Shown piece by piece: positions 44,859 to 54,556 of a DNA stretch of 64,000 bases. A program made the position numbers and the translations under genes. Within the stretch, counting starts at the first letter, position 1. Every line of letters starts with the position of its first letter. Origin of the DNA: Rhodohalobacter mucosus (GTDB lineage: Bacteria; Bacteroidota; Rhodothermia; Balneolales; Balneolaceae); the NCBI RefSeq assembly GCF_003150675.1, contig NZ_QGGB01000004.1:56867-120866 (forward strand). Reading direction: 5' to 3'. The notes beneath the pieces were generated by a model. That model worked only from the letters and a program-made list of their open reading frames with translations. It was not told where the DNA came from and did not search any database.

Positions 44859-45686
44859 ATGAAACAGCCAACCATACCATTTACAAAGATGCAGGGTGCC
44901 GGCAATGATTTTGTTCTGCTGGATAACCGGAATCTGAAGCTGACCGAAGAGTACCTGACGGATCTGGCCCCTGCTATCTGCAACAGGAAATTCGGTATTG
45001 GCAGCGATGGCTTGATATCACTTACCTATGATGATACCCAGAAGGCGGACCTCGTGATGCAGTATAAAAATCCGGACGGAAGCGACGCGGGCATGTGCGG
45101 AAACGGTGCGCGCTGTTTTGCCGCCTTCGCGGTTACCCTGGGTTCACCAAAACGATTTACGTTCCGGGTTCACGACAACATATACAAAGCAAGCGTGAAG
45201 AAATCTGGTGTGAAGATTTCATTTCCTCTCCATACAACCGTTGACCCCCTCAGCGTTGACGGCTATTCGGCCTTCAGTGTCTATACCAATACGGAACATA
45301 TTGTGTGCCCCGTGGCTCCTGAACATCTTGAGGAGGAGGCGGTTTTGATCTCGGAAGGGCGCTATCTCCGGAATCATGAAAAATTCATGCCGGAAGGGAC
45401 CAACGTAAATTTCATTTCCGGAATCAATGCTGAAAACCTTTGTCTTCAGACGTACGAACGCGGTGTGGAAAATCTTACACTTGCCTGCGGTACAGGAGCC
45501 ATTGCCTCAGCCCTTGCCTGGCACAATCTGCAGCAAGCGGGGAGCGGTACATTCACGTACAAGGTGAAAGTTCGGGGAGGCAGCCTGTCTGTACATTTTT
45601 CATATGACGCTGAACAGAACAGCTATGAAAAAATTCGTCTTGAAGGTCCGGCTGAATTTGTGTTTGAAGGAAACTACTATCTATAA
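44859..45686 (+). CDS. dapF: diaminopimelate epimerase
   Basis: The 275-residue enzyme has KMQGAGNDFVLLDN at the N-terminus and the two catalytic cysteines C80 (MCGNGAR) and C210 (ACGTGA). It converts LL- to meso-diaminopimelate for lysine and peptidoglycan synthesis. Size is normal. Confidence 0.97.
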   Translation: MKQPTIPFTKMQGAGNDFVLLDNRNLKLTEEYLTDLAPAICNRKFGIGSDGLISLTYDDTQKADLVMQYKNPDGSDAGMCGNGARCFAAFAVTLGSPKRFTFRVHDNIYKASVKKSGVKISFPLHTTVDPLSVDGYSAFSVYTNTEHIVCPVAPEHLEEEAVLISEGRYLRNHEKFMPEGTNVNFISGINAENLCLQTYERGVENLTLACGTGAIASALAWHNLQQAGSGTFTYKVKVRGGSLSVHFSYDAEQNSYEKIRLEGPAEFVFEGNYYL

Positions 45687-45717
45687 TACTTTTAGATAAT
45701 TTCATTAAATCATTGGT

Positions 45718-47016
45718 TTGAAGTTAGTTAATATTCTTTCATTACCATTACTTCTTTTACCTCTTCTATACGGATGCGCTTATCTGGAATCAGCTGAAGG
45801 CACCAGGGAGAGCCGTACCGGAGGTGATGCGGCGTCGGCCTTTAGCCCGCCCGGGCAGTTTACTTCAGGGAGTCCCCTGCTCTACTCCGACCTCTCGCCT
45901 TCCGGACAACCGGGCGCAGCTCCGGTGCTCACTATATCTGCCGATGAAACGCTTACCCTGTTTTTTGAAACAGAAGGTATTGAGTCCGCCCAATATACAC
46001 TGCGCTTTTCACACCACAATCCGGACTGGTCATCATCCTCTCTTCCGCCTGAATTTTATCTGGACGGCCTGCCCGAGGTCTACCTGAGCAGAGGGGAGCT
46101 GAACCGGAACAGTCCCTTTCGATACCGTCAGTACTCGTACACGTTCCCGAACAGGGACATCCGGTTTCGGCTGAGCGGAAACTATATGCTGCGTATTTCC
46201 AATTCACAGACGGGCAATCTGTTGTTCACGCTGCCGTTTTTCGTGAGTGAAAATGAAGGCAGCCTGCGTGCATCCGTTGAAAGGATTCTCAAGGCAGGCA
46301 CGGAAAGGCGAATTCAGCACAGGCCGGTAGCCCGGTACGTCTCACCGGAATTTGTTGAAATGCCACAGTTCGACCTGTCTGTGTTCTATGCTCAAAATCA
46401 GTTCTGGGGACGAATGAAAGAGGCGCTCGAAACCGATTTCTCCGGTACTGCCGAATCCGGGTTTGAATTAAGGCAGGGAGATGGATTTAACGGCAATTTT
46501 GCGGCAGCATCTGTCGATATTCGAACCCTTTCACAGCTTGAACCTGACATAGACAACATCAGTCCCGCAGAGGTTCCTGTAGAACTGCTGATCGATGAGG
46601 ACATTGATAACCTTTACTCAGATTCCGGTGTTGATTTCACAAATATCCTTCCAGGCGCCCTTCGTACCACGGATTCGGAGTATACCGATGCAGAGTTTCG
46701 TTTTGATCCCGGTACAGAAATTAAGGCTGGCGAGTCGGTTTACTTGACGGGCGACTTCAACAACTGGCAGATCGAAGAAAAGCTGAAACTGAGTGATGCG
46801 TCCGCCCCGGGATTCCAGAGCGTAACAGTTCGCATAAAGCAGGGGCATTACAGGTACAAGTATATTCTGTACGACGGGGAGAGGTTCGATCTGAACCCAT
46901 TTGAGAGTGCCTTTGCAAATCAGCGGCAGGAATATCACGCATTTGTCTATTTCAGGGATCCTGAAACGCAATCATACAGGCTTCTGAATGTATTGAGAGT
47001 CAGAGGTCCGGGTTAA
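45718..47016 (+). CDS. DUF5103 lipoprotein (type IX secretion plug-like)
   Basis: The 432-residue product starts at a TTG (45718; no ATG is available) and has a lipobox (LLYGCAY). The first half matches DUF5103, with FSHHNPDWSSSSL, EYLDG-like and SGNYMLRI segments; the C-terminal part has SVYLTGDFNNW and GHYRYKYILYDG, a carbohydrate-binding/AMPK-like fold. In Flavobacterium a DUF5103 protein plugs the type IX translocon SprA. No other T9SS gene is here, so the role is inferred from family. Confidence 0.82.
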   Translation: MKLVNILSLPLLLLPLLYGCAYLESAEGTRESRTGGDAASAFSPPGQFTSGSPLLYSDLSPSGQPGAAPVLTISADETLTLFFETEGIESAQYTLRFSHHNPDWSSSSLPPEFYLDGLPEVYLSRGELNRNSPFRYRQYSYTFPNRDIRFRLSGNYMLRISNSQTGNLLFTLPFFVSENEGSLRASVERILKAGTERRIQHRPVARYVSPEFVEMPQFDLSVFYAQNQFWGRMKEALETDFSGTAESGFELRQGDGFNGNFAAASVDIRTLSQLEPDIDNISPAEVPVELLIDEDIDNLYSDSGVDFTNILPGALRTTDSEYTDAEFRFDPGTEIKAGESVYLTGDFNNWQIEEKLKLSDASAPGFQSVTVRIKQGHYRYKYILYDGERFDLNPFESAFANQRQEYHAFVYFRDPETQSYRLLNVLRVRGPG

Positions 47017-47144
47017 CTGAGGGGTATGTATACTGCACGGAATGATTTTCACAGCATCTACATATTATTTTGTTAGCTTGCGTAGTTATACTCTTTTTTT
47101 TTGAACAGATACAGGTCACAATTTATCCCTGAACAAACAACTGA

Positions 47145-48377
47145 ATGCGACTACTGAAGTTTTTTACCATTTTTGCAGTAACTGCACTTGCCATTTTTGC
47201 CCTGATTTTCGGATTAAACTGGAAATCCTTTCAAATTTTTATGGAGAACAGGGATGCTATGGCGGAAGGAAGTGAATGGGTTGAAAAGACCTACTCACTT
47301 CAGGGTCTTACCGAGTTTATTGAGGAGAATCCGCAGTATGTGTCCGTGGCAAGTATTGTGGTTGACAGTCCCGACTCAACCATCTTGATTGCTGAAAATA
47401 CACCCCACGTGATGGGCACCGCATCCAACATACTGATACTGCTCGCTTATGCCATGGAAATAGAAAACGGCACTATCCGGGCCGGTCAGCGGATAGAGTG
47501 GAGTGACGTTTCACGCTATCAGCTTCCGGATGTGGATGAAGCTGTTCATACCAATGCAGGCAATATAGCCCGTGACCGCGGTTGGCTGGCTGACGGTTCC
47601 ATCACCCTTCAGAATGCACTGAGCCTGCTGGCACAATACAATGACCTGGCCCTTTCCGACTACCTGCTCACTAACCTTCGGGATGATATCTGGGCGGATG
47701 TACGTACACGATTCGAACTGGAACACAGCGATATGCCCCTGCCCTTTTCAGGACTCTATCTGGCCATCGCGCCTTCCATTCAGGGCATATCCGCAGAAGA
47801 GATCATTGAAAAGTGGCAGAACCGGCCTGAAACCGATTTTCGCAGGCATGTGATCAGTTTGTCATCCCTTTTTACAGAGAATGAGGACGACCGGCAGGAA
47901 TTTATGGAGACGCTGACAGATGAACGGCTTGGAAATACCTTTATCGAAGAGCGAAATAGTATCAACCTGTTTCCAAAAACAACCGCTGCTGAAATGGCGC
48001 AGCTGCTCTATCGTATTATAACAGAATCCCGTCAGGGCAATCCTGTATCCCTTCGCGTAAAAACATGGCTCAACTGGCCTCTGGAACAGCAACGTGAAAT
48101 TCGGCGTGATTTTACGGATTACGGTGCACTTTTCGACAACAGGCTCGGTGTTCTGAATGGCATTGATTTCGGAACGTCGACCTACACCGATGACACAACC
48201 GTACAAGCTGTTTTTTTTGATAATCTTCCCGTTGCGTTCTGGTTTCACATGTCGAGCAACTACATGCATCAGGACTTCCAGCAGCGCATGATTTTTGATC
48301 CTGCCATGATCGACCGCATGAAGGAGGTTGCATTGATTGTGTCAACAGCTGAAACGGACACCACGGGTACCCTCTGA
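47145..48377 (+). CDS. beta-lactamase-fold protein lacking the catalytic Lys
   Basis: The 410-residue protein has one N-terminal membrane helix and then a domain arranged like class A beta-lactamase-related proteins: a nucleophile-position SNIL (S94-N-I-L97) after MGTA, a helix AYAMEIENGTIRAGQ, and YNDLALSDYLL where an SDN-like motif is expected. The family SxxK Lys is Leu here, so normal serine-hydrolase chemistry is unlikely. It may be a binding or scaffold protein facing the periplasm. The fold assignment is from pattern, so alternatives remain. Confidence 0.5.
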   Translation: MRLLKFFTIFAVTALAIFALIFGLNWKSFQIFMENRDAMAEGSEWVEKTYSLQGLTEFIEENPQYVSVASIVVDSPDSTILIAENTPHVMGTASNILILLAYAMEIENGTIRAGQRIEWSDVSRYQLPDVDEAVHTNAGNIARDRGWLADGSITLQNALSLLAQYNDLALSDYLLTNLRDDIWADVRTRFELEHSDMPLPFSGLYLAIAPSIQGISAEEIIEKWQNRPETDFRRHVISLSSLFTENEDDRQEFMETLTDERLGNTFIEERNSINLFPKTTAAEMAQLLYRIITESRQGNPVSLRVKTWLNWPLEQQREIRRDFTDYGALFDNRLGVLNGIDFGTSTYTDDTTVQAVFFDNLPVAFWFHMSSNYMHQDFQQRMIFDPAMIDRMKEVALIVSTAETDTTGTL

Positions 48378-48406
48378 AAAGCTTATCCCTCAAAACTTCA
48401 TCAGAC

Positions 48407-48898
48407 ATGACAAAATACCACTCCATCTACCTGATCTGGCTTCTGCCTCTGTACTTTTTGTTTCAGTTTGGCTACCAGGTTGCTACATACCAGGGTATCA
48501 GCAATACCTATTCCAACGGGGACAGTTACCTAGCAAATGTTGTTGAATTTGATGTAAAACAGATTGCAGCCCAGACAAATGGATACGTTATCCTGAAATT
48601 TTCTACCGATGGCGGAAAGACCATAGAACAGAAACTGACGCTGCCCGTCCAGATGGCACAGGCCATTATGGAATCGGAAGTTATTCCAATCCGGTATCTT
48701 GAAGATAGTTTTAAGCCGATCGTTATGCTGCCCACCTACGAGCTCCAGAAAAGCGTGATCAAGGTTAATTTTGGGGTCATGGGCATCGGGCTGATCATTA
48801 CCGTCATTCTCTCCTTTTTTGCATCCCGTTATGCGGCTTCAAAAATAAAATACGGTGATCGTGAAATTGAGATTGAACGAGTTGACAGTGAAGAATAG
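48407..48898 (+). CDS. hypothetical membrane protein with periplasmic domain
   Basis: The 163-residue protein has an N-terminal helix (IYLIWLLPLYFLFQFGYQ), a soluble domain of about 90 residues, and a C-terminal helix (GVMGIGLIITVILSFFAS) with an acidic tail. I recognise no family. It follows the beta-lactamase-fold gene by 29 bases and likely shares its transcript. Confidence 0.55.
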   Translation: MTKYHSIYLIWLLPLYFLFQFGYQVATYQGISNTYSNGDSYLANVVEFDVKQIAAQTNGYVILKFSTDGGKTIEQKLTLPVQMAQAIMESEVIPIRYLEDSFKPIVMLPTYELQKSVIKVNFGVMGIGLIITVILSFFASRYAASKIKYGDREIEIERVDSEE

Positions 48899-48924
48899 AA
48901 ACCTGCCTTGAAACAGAACCTATT

Positions 48925-49629
48925 ATGGGGAAACTTTACCTGATACCCACACCGCTCGGAAAAAGAAAAGAGAATACGGTTTTACCCGGGCACACGATCG
49001 ATATAACCCGGAAATTAGAGTGTTTTATTGTCGAGAAACCACAAACGGCCCAAAGTTTTCTCAGGTGGATTAACCATCCGGTTCCCGACTATAAACTCAA
49101 GATGAGGGTGCTCAACAAGAAAACCCCCGGGCAGGAGGTGTACAGCTTCCTGAAACTGATTAAAGAGCAGGATACGGGTCTGATGTCGGAGGCAGGCGCA
49201 CCCGGCGTGGCCGATCCCGGTGCATCGCTGGTTCAGCTTGCTCACGATAACGGACTGCAGGTGGTGCCTCTGGTCGGCCCCTCCTCTATTCTGCTGGCCC
49301 TGATGGCATCCGGGTTGAACGGCCAGAACTTTGCTTTTCACGGATATCTGTCACTTAACGATTCGGAGCGGAAAAAAGAGATTGCACACCTTGAGGCTGA
49401 GTCATCCAAACTGAACCGTACACAGATTGTAATGGAGACGCCTCACCGCAACGAGGTGCTCTACGACCTTCTGGTCGAAAGACTGCGTCCGGGTACCCGA
49501 CTTTGCATCGCCTGCAACCTTACCCAGTCCGATGAATGGATCCGCACCCAAACGGTGCACAAATGGAGTTCATCGCCAAAACCGGACCTTCAGAAAAAAC
49601 CTGCCCTGTTTTTAATCCACAGCGGGTAA
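48925..49629 (+). CDS. RsmI-like tetrapyrrole-methylase-fold methyltransferase
   Basis: The 234-residue protein has the N-terminal LYLIPTPLG and the central GLMSEAGAPGVADPGASLV and PLVGPSSILLALMASG of the RsmI family. It lacks the extra C-terminal domain of E. coli RsmI. A second, RsmI-related SAM-dependent methyltransferase is common in Bacteroidota; rRNA target or other substrate is unresolved. Confidence 0.85.
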   Translation: MGKLYLIPTPLGKRKENTVLPGHTIDITRKLECFIVEKPQTAQSFLRWINHPVPDYKLKMRVLNKKTPGQEVYSFLKLIKEQDTGLMSEAGAPGVADPGASLVQLAHDNGLQVVPLVGPSSILLALMASGLNGQNFAFHGYLSLNDSERKKEIAHLEAESSKLNRTQIVMETPHRNEVLYDLLVERLRPGTRLCIACNLTQSDEWIRTQTVHKWSSSPKPDLQKKPALFLIHSG

Positions 49630-49746
49630 CAGAGAAAGAGCCGCTCTTCGGTTTTTCAGGTATAAAATTTTTCCTTTTATTGTTTGAGTTCAGCCTTCAC
49701 GGCAGAACATACATCGCTATCCGGCTGCTAACCAACCGAATATCTT

Positions 49747-51348
49747 ATGCCTGATTTTTCCCTGCATCTCATTGACCTGATTGTCATTGCTGTGTACATC
49801 GTTGTTATTCTCTGGATCGGTTTCTGGGTATCCAAAAACACCGACGATACTGAAGACTACTTTCTTGCGGGCCGTTCACTCACCTGGTCGCTGATAGGTT
49901 TTTCACTGCTTGCCTCAAACATGTCGTCAACAAGCCTTATCGGTATGGCGGGCAGCGCGTTTGGCACAGGCATATCGGTGTTCAATTATGAGTGGATGGC
50001 GGCTATTGTGCTCGTATTTTTTACGATTTTCCTTCTCCCGCTGCTTCTGAAAAGCGGTGTATTTACCATGCCTGAATTTCTTGAGCGACGATACGACAGC
50101 CGGTCGCGCTACTACTTCTCGGGATGGACCATTGTCGGAAATATTTTTATCGATACGGCAGGTGCGCTGTATGCCGGTGCACTGGTTATTTCACTTCTCT
50201 ATCCGGAAGTACCCTTTGCACTTTCTGTGGCTATTCTGGCTGTTCTGGCGGGTGCATACACCATTCTGGGAGGACTCAAGGCGGTGGTCTACACCGATAC
50301 CATTCAGGCCGTTCTTTTGCTGTTTGGCGCGGTTTTGATCTCGGCACTGGCTTTCAGCAAGATCGGTTCCTGGGAAACGGTTACCTCAAGTGTCAGCCCG
50401 GACATGCTGAGCCTCATTCAGCCTGCAGACGACCCGTTTCTACCGTGGCCGGGCCTGCTCTTTGGCGTTCCGCTGCTCGGATTCTATTTCTGGTGTACCA
50501 ATCAGTTTATGGTACAGCGCGTACTGGGTGCAAAGAATCTGGACCACGGACGATGGGGTGCCCTTTTTGCCGGTTTTCTGAAGCTGCCGATTCTTTTTAT
50601 CATGGTTATGCCCGGTATCTTTGCACTTTTACTCTATCCGGAGCTGCCCTCCATGGAGGGATTTACGCCTGACCTGATTTTTCCCGTATTGCTGTTTGAT
50701 CTGCTGCCGATCGGCCTTCGAGGACTGATACTAGTGGCTCTTATCGCGGCTATCATGTCCTCAATCGACTCCACGCTGAACTCAGCCTCTACACTGGTCA
50801 CCATGGACTTTGCCAAACCGCTGAAACCGGAGTGGAATGAAAAGCAGCTGCTGATGGCGGGACGAGTCACCACGTTTACCTTTATGATCATTGCAGCCGC
50901 CTGGGCACCGATGATCACCAACTTCCCCTCTCTTTGGGAGTACCTGCAGTCGATCCTGGCCTATCAGAGTCCGCCCTTTGTCGCTGCTTTCCTTGTGGGG
51001 ATATTCTGGGCAGGAGCAAACCGAAAAGCGGCGTTTTGGGGGCTTGTGGGAGGGCATGTTCTTTCAGCCGGCCTCTTTGTTGCAAACATGGTGCTCGGCG
51101 TGACGGATATCCATTTTCTCTACGTGGCGCCTATCCTGTTTGTGGCGAGTGTATTTTTGATTGTAGCCATATCATTTTTGACTAAGACCCGACAGGATCG
51201 AGAGGACATCCAGGATTTTCTATGGACCAAAAAGTCATACGATCTGGAAACGCAGGAACTTGCAGAAAAGCCATGGTACAAGAACTACCGCATTCAGTCT
51301 TTGATCATACTGTCGATTACGGCACTGATTCTGTACTGGTTCTGGTAA
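49747..51348 (+). CDS. sodium:solute symporter (SSS family)
   Basis: The 533-residue protein has about 13-14 membrane helices and the SSS pattern: GFWVSKNTDDTEDYFLAGRSLTW, ASNMSSTSLIGMAGSAF, and GGLKAVVYTDTIQ. It resembles the SGLT-like branch that often imports sugars. It precedes the fructokinase and amylosucrase genes on the same strand, so sucrose is the most likely substrate by context. Confidence 0.9.
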   Translation: MPDFSLHLIDLIVIAVYIVVILWIGFWVSKNTDDTEDYFLAGRSLTWSLIGFSLLASNMSSTSLIGMAGSAFGTGISVFNYEWMAAIVLVFFTIFLLPLLLKSGVFTMPEFLERRYDSRSRYYFSGWTIVGNIFIDTAGALYAGALVISLLYPEVPFALSVAILAVLAGAYTILGGLKAVVYTDTIQAVLLLFGAVLISALAFSKIGSWETVTSSVSPDMLSLIQPADDPFLPWPGLLFGVPLLGFYFWCTNQFMVQRVLGAKNLDHGRWGALFAGFLKLPILFIMVMPGIFALLLYPELPSMEGFTPDLIFPVLLFDLLPIGLRGLILVALIAAIMSSIDSTLNSASTLVTMDFAKPLKPEWNEKQLLMAGRVTTFTFMIIAAAWAPMITNFPSLWEYLQSILAYQSPPFVAAFLVGIFWAGANRKAAFWGLVGGHVLSAGLFVANMVLGVTDIHFLYVAPILFVASVFLIVAISFLTKTRQDREDIQDFLWTKKSYDLETQELAEKPWYKNYRIQSLIILSITALILYWFW

Positions 51349-51421
51349 AGGCTGCAGCTGACTGGTGTGGCAGCCCCGCACCGGATTCATCAATCATGAT
51401 TTATTGACCCGTTATTAACAT

Positions 51422-52294
51422 ATGCCAACAATCTTCAGTTTTGGTGAGCTTCTTTGGGATATTTTTCCGGATTATAAAAAGCCGGGCGGCTCTCCCGCGA
51501 ATCTGGCCTATCATCTTCACGTTCTTAAGAACAGATCCCGTTTAATAAGCCGGATCGGAGACGACGAGTATGGTAAAGAACTGCAGCATTTTATCCGGAA
51601 AAAAGGACTTAGTGCGGATTATATTCAGACAGACGTCAAGCACCCAACAGGATTGGTTACCGTTCAGTTCGACGACAATGAACCATCTTACACGATTCAT
51701 GAACCGGCAGCCTGGGATTTTATTGAATTCACCCAGAAGCTTGGAAAAGAGATATCTGATGCGGATGCCCTCTGTTTTGCCTCCCTTTCACAGAGAAACC
51801 GGGCCTCTGCCTCTACCCTGAACCGACTTCTGGATTCTGTTCACCCGGAGTGCCTCACCGTTTTTGATTTGAACCTCAGGCCCCCGTTTATTGATCGCAA
51901 ACGGATAATGAACAGCATTGAACGGTCCAAAGTCATCAAGTTCAACATGGATGAGCTGAATCAGGTCTCAGGCTGGTTTAAAACCGATCAATTTCCCGAA
52001 TATCTCCTTCGTAAGGATCCTGAGAAGGTGATTCTGCTGACACTGGGCGGCGACGGCAGTGCCATGTACACCCGGGATGGTTACTTCAAACAAGAGGCTT
52101 TTCCGATCACCGATGACGGTGATTTTGTGGGCGTCGGGGATGCCTTCCTGGCCTGTATCACGCATCTGCTGCTGAAAAAAGAAGACCCGAAACAGGTGCT
52201 CCTCAAGGCCAATCGCTACGCCGCCAGTGTGGCCTCACAGCAAGGCGGCATGCCCGACATCCCCAAATCGGTTCTTGATGATATTTCAGGGTAG
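51422..52294 (+). CDS. PfkB-family fructokinase
   Basis: The 290-residue kinase has FGELLWDIFPDYKKPGGSPANLAYHL at the N-terminus and GVGDAFLA near the end, with the catalytic Asp of the GxGD motif. It is close to bacterial fructokinases that pair with sucrose-splitting enzymes. Here it would phosphorylate the fructose released by the amylosucrase encoded 245 bases downstream. Confidence 0.88.
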   Translation: MPTIFSFGELLWDIFPDYKKPGGSPANLAYHLHVLKNRSRLISRIGDDEYGKELQHFIRKKGLSADYIQTDVKHPTGLVTVQFDDNEPSYTIHEPAAWDFIEFTQKLGKEISDADALCFASLSQRNRASASTLNRLLDSVHPECLTVFDLNLRPPFIDRKRIMNSIERSKVIKFNMDELNQVSGWFKTDQFPEYLLRKDPEKVILLTLGGDGSAMYTRDGYFKQEAFPITDDGDFVGVGDAFLACITHLLLKKEDPKQVLLKANRYAASVASQQGGMPDIPKSVLDDISG

Positions 52295-52303
52295 TTTTAA
52301 TGT

Positions 52304-52420
52304 GGTTCTCGCAGAGTTGCGCAGATTGCCCGCTGATTTCCGCAGATGGGTAGGTTCGTCGCTTCGATATTGTTGAAACTTTATATACATCTGCGAAACT
52401 CAGCGAAATCTGCGAGAACC
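52304..52420. repeat. palindromic CTGCG-type repeat
   Basis: Perfect 12-bp inverted repeat (GGTTCTCGCAGA 52304-52315 with TCTGCGAGAACC 52409-52420) flanking further GCAGAT/CAGCG words. A related copy is at 56073-56163. It lies between fructokinase and amylosucrase and could form a long hairpin in their mRNA. Confidence 0.8.
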
Positions 52421-52539
52421 TCAATTATTCTGATCCAATTTCAGGGGTTACTGATTTGATGATTATTCATTCACTTTTATCGTAACCATCTTTTTCCCTA
52501 CATTGAATCCGCTTTTTTCAAACTTTCTGTAGCTGTCTT

Positions 52540-54510
52540 ATGTACCAGCCCAAAACCATCCCGGAGATCCCGCTTCCCGATGATATTGACAGACGGGAGC
52601 AACTTACGCGGGAGCGCATTTTTCCGAGACTCACCAAAAGCGAGGCCGGCGGCGGCAAAAAGGCTGAGATTTTTTACGAGAGGCTTGAAACGGAATTTCC
52701 GCGACTCTTCAGAACCCTCTACCACCTCTACGGCAACCGCTACGACTTTTATTATCACCTGGAAGACCTGCTGCACCGTATGGCCGGCATCTACAGCGAG
52801 CGCAGCCCGGAGCTCAGAGCTCGCGATCTGAATAAGGAGAAGAATCCGGATTGGTACAAGTCAGAGAAGATGGTTGGCGGGATTTGCTATGTGGACCTGT
52901 ATGCGGGAGACCTCAAAAAACTCAAGAAAAAGATCCCCTACTTCAAGGAGCTTGGGCTGACATACATGCACCTGATGCCGTTCTTTCGCTGTCCTGAAGG
53001 GGAAAGCGACGGAGGATATGCGGTAAGCAGCTATCGCCATGTGAGGAAAGACCTTGGCACGATGGATGATCTTGAAGAGCTTGCGACGGCATTTCATGAG
53101 CATGGCATCAATCTTGTGGTCGACTTTATCAACAATCATACCTCCGACCGGTTCAAATGGGCGGAAGAAGCACGCAGAGGCGATCCGGATTACATGGAGC
53201 ACTACTATATGTTTCCGGACCGGACACTGCCGGATCAGTACGACCAAACCCTCCGCGCCATTTTTCCGGAGGTTCGTCATGGCAACTTTACAAGGGTTGA
53301 TGAGATCGACCGCTGGGTATGGACCACCTTTCACAGCTATCAGTGGGACCTGAACTACCGGAATCCTGCCGTCTTCAACGCCATTGCGGAGGAACTTCTC
53401 GTTTTGGCCAATCGCGGAGTGGACGTGCTCAGAATGGACGCTGTGGCTTTCACCTGGAAAAAAATGGGGACGGACTGCGAAAACCTTCCGGAGGCTCATT
53501 ATATCCTTCAGGCACTCAATGCGGTGGCATCCGTTGTATGTCCGGGATTGTTGCTGAAATCGGAAGCAATTGTTCATCCCGACGAGGTGAACCGCTACAT
53601 CGGTTCCGTTGAATGTCAGCTGTCATACAATCCCCTGCTCATGGCCCTCAGCTGGGAAAGCCTGGCCACCCGCGAAACCAAGCTGCTGGCCCACTCCATG
53701 AAACACCGTTTCCAGATCGATGAAAACTGTTCATGGGTTAACTATGTGCGGTGTCACGACGATATCGGCTGGACTTTTTCGGATGAGGATGCCGCTGAAC
53801 TTGGGATACACGGCAATGACCATCGTTCATTCCTGAACCGGTTCTACTCAGGGCGTTTTCCGGGCAGTTTTGCACGCGGCGTCCCTTTTCAGCACAATCC
53901 TGAGAACGATGATATGCGAATATGCGGCAGCGCCGCATCTCTGACCGGCCTTGAAAAAGGCCTTGAAGACAACAGCTCAAATGACATTGATCTGAGCATA
54001 AAGCGCATTGAAATGATGTACGGCGTGGCCTACAGCATTGGCGGCATTCCCCTGCTCTACCTGGGTGATGAGTGGGGTGTATTGAATGACTACAGCTACC
54101 TGGAAACGCCCGGTAAAGTGCACGACAGCCGATGGGCGCACCGTCCGGATCTCAGAAAAGGCGCTAAATCGGACCTTGTGGTCAATGATGTTGCAAAACG
54201 GCTCACTGCCTGGTTCAAGAAAATGGGTGCTATCCGTTCATCGGAACCGGTTATGGGCAATACAATCACTCGCTTCCCCGACCAGCCGGATCCCCACCTG
54301 TTTACCTTCCTGCGGGGACAGGGTGCCGAAAAACTGCTGGTCATTGCCAACTTCAGCGAGTTTGAGAGGAAGCTTCATAACGACTGGATTACCGATCAGC
54401 TACATGCCGTTTCCTATCGCAACCTGTTAAACGGCGAGCATAGATCGGTTCATAATGAGCTTCATGTCGACCCCTATCAGATCCTCTGGCTGAAGCCGGT
54501 TTCGGGTTAG
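52540..54510 (+). CDS. amylosucrase (GH13)
   Basis: The 656-residue protein has an N-terminal helical region and a GH13 barrel with DFINNHTS (region I), RMDAVAF with nucleophile D300 (region II), KSEAIV with acid E342 (region III) and VRCHDD (region IV). The 42-residue spacing between the catalytic Asp and Glu equals that of Neisseria amylosucrase (D286/E328), and the length matches. It uses sucrose to extend alpha-glucan and releases fructose. No signal peptide is seen, so it acts in the cytoplasm. Confidence 0.9.
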   Translation: MYQPKTIPEIPLPDDIDRREQLTRERIFPRLTKSEAGGGKKAEIFYERLETEFPRLFRTLYHLYGNRYDFYYHLEDLLHRMAGIYSERSPELRARDLNKEKNPDWYKSEKMVGGICYVDLYAGDLKKLKKKIPYFKELGLTYMHLMPFFRCPEGESDGGYAVSSYRHVRKDLGTMDDLEELATAFHEHGINLVVDFINNHTSDRFKWAEEARRGDPDYMEHYYMFPDRTLPDQYDQTLRAIFPEVRHGNFTRVDEIDRWVWTTFHSYQWDLNYRNPAVFNAIAEELLVLANRGVDVLRMDAVAFTWKKMGTDCENLPEAHYILQALNAVASVVCPGLLLKSEAIVHPDEVNRYIGSVECQLSYNPLLMALSWESLATRETKLLAHSMKHRFQIDENCSWVNYVRCHDDIGWTFSDEDAAELGIHGNDHRSFLNRFYSGRFPGSFARGVPFQHNPENDDMRICGSAASLTGLEKGLEDNSSNDIDLSIKRIEMMYGVAYSIGGIPLLYLGDEWGVLNDYSYLETPGKVHDSRWAHRPDLRKGAKSDLVVNDVAKRLTAWFKKMGAIRSSEPVMGNTITRFPDQPDPHLFTFLRGQGAEKLLVIANFSEFERKLHNDWITDQLHAVSYRNLLNGEHRSVHNELHVDPYQILWLKPVSG

Positions 54511-54533
54511 ATGGGTGCTTTATTAACCGTTTC

Positions 54534-54556
54534 CAAACCGGGCGGCTGCCGGGTTT
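54534..54556. terminator. possible bidirectional terminator
   Basis: AAACCGG pairs with CCGGGTTT (one bulged base) between the convergent amylosucrase and halogenase-like genes. T-tracts are short, so the call is tentative. Confidence 0.35.
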
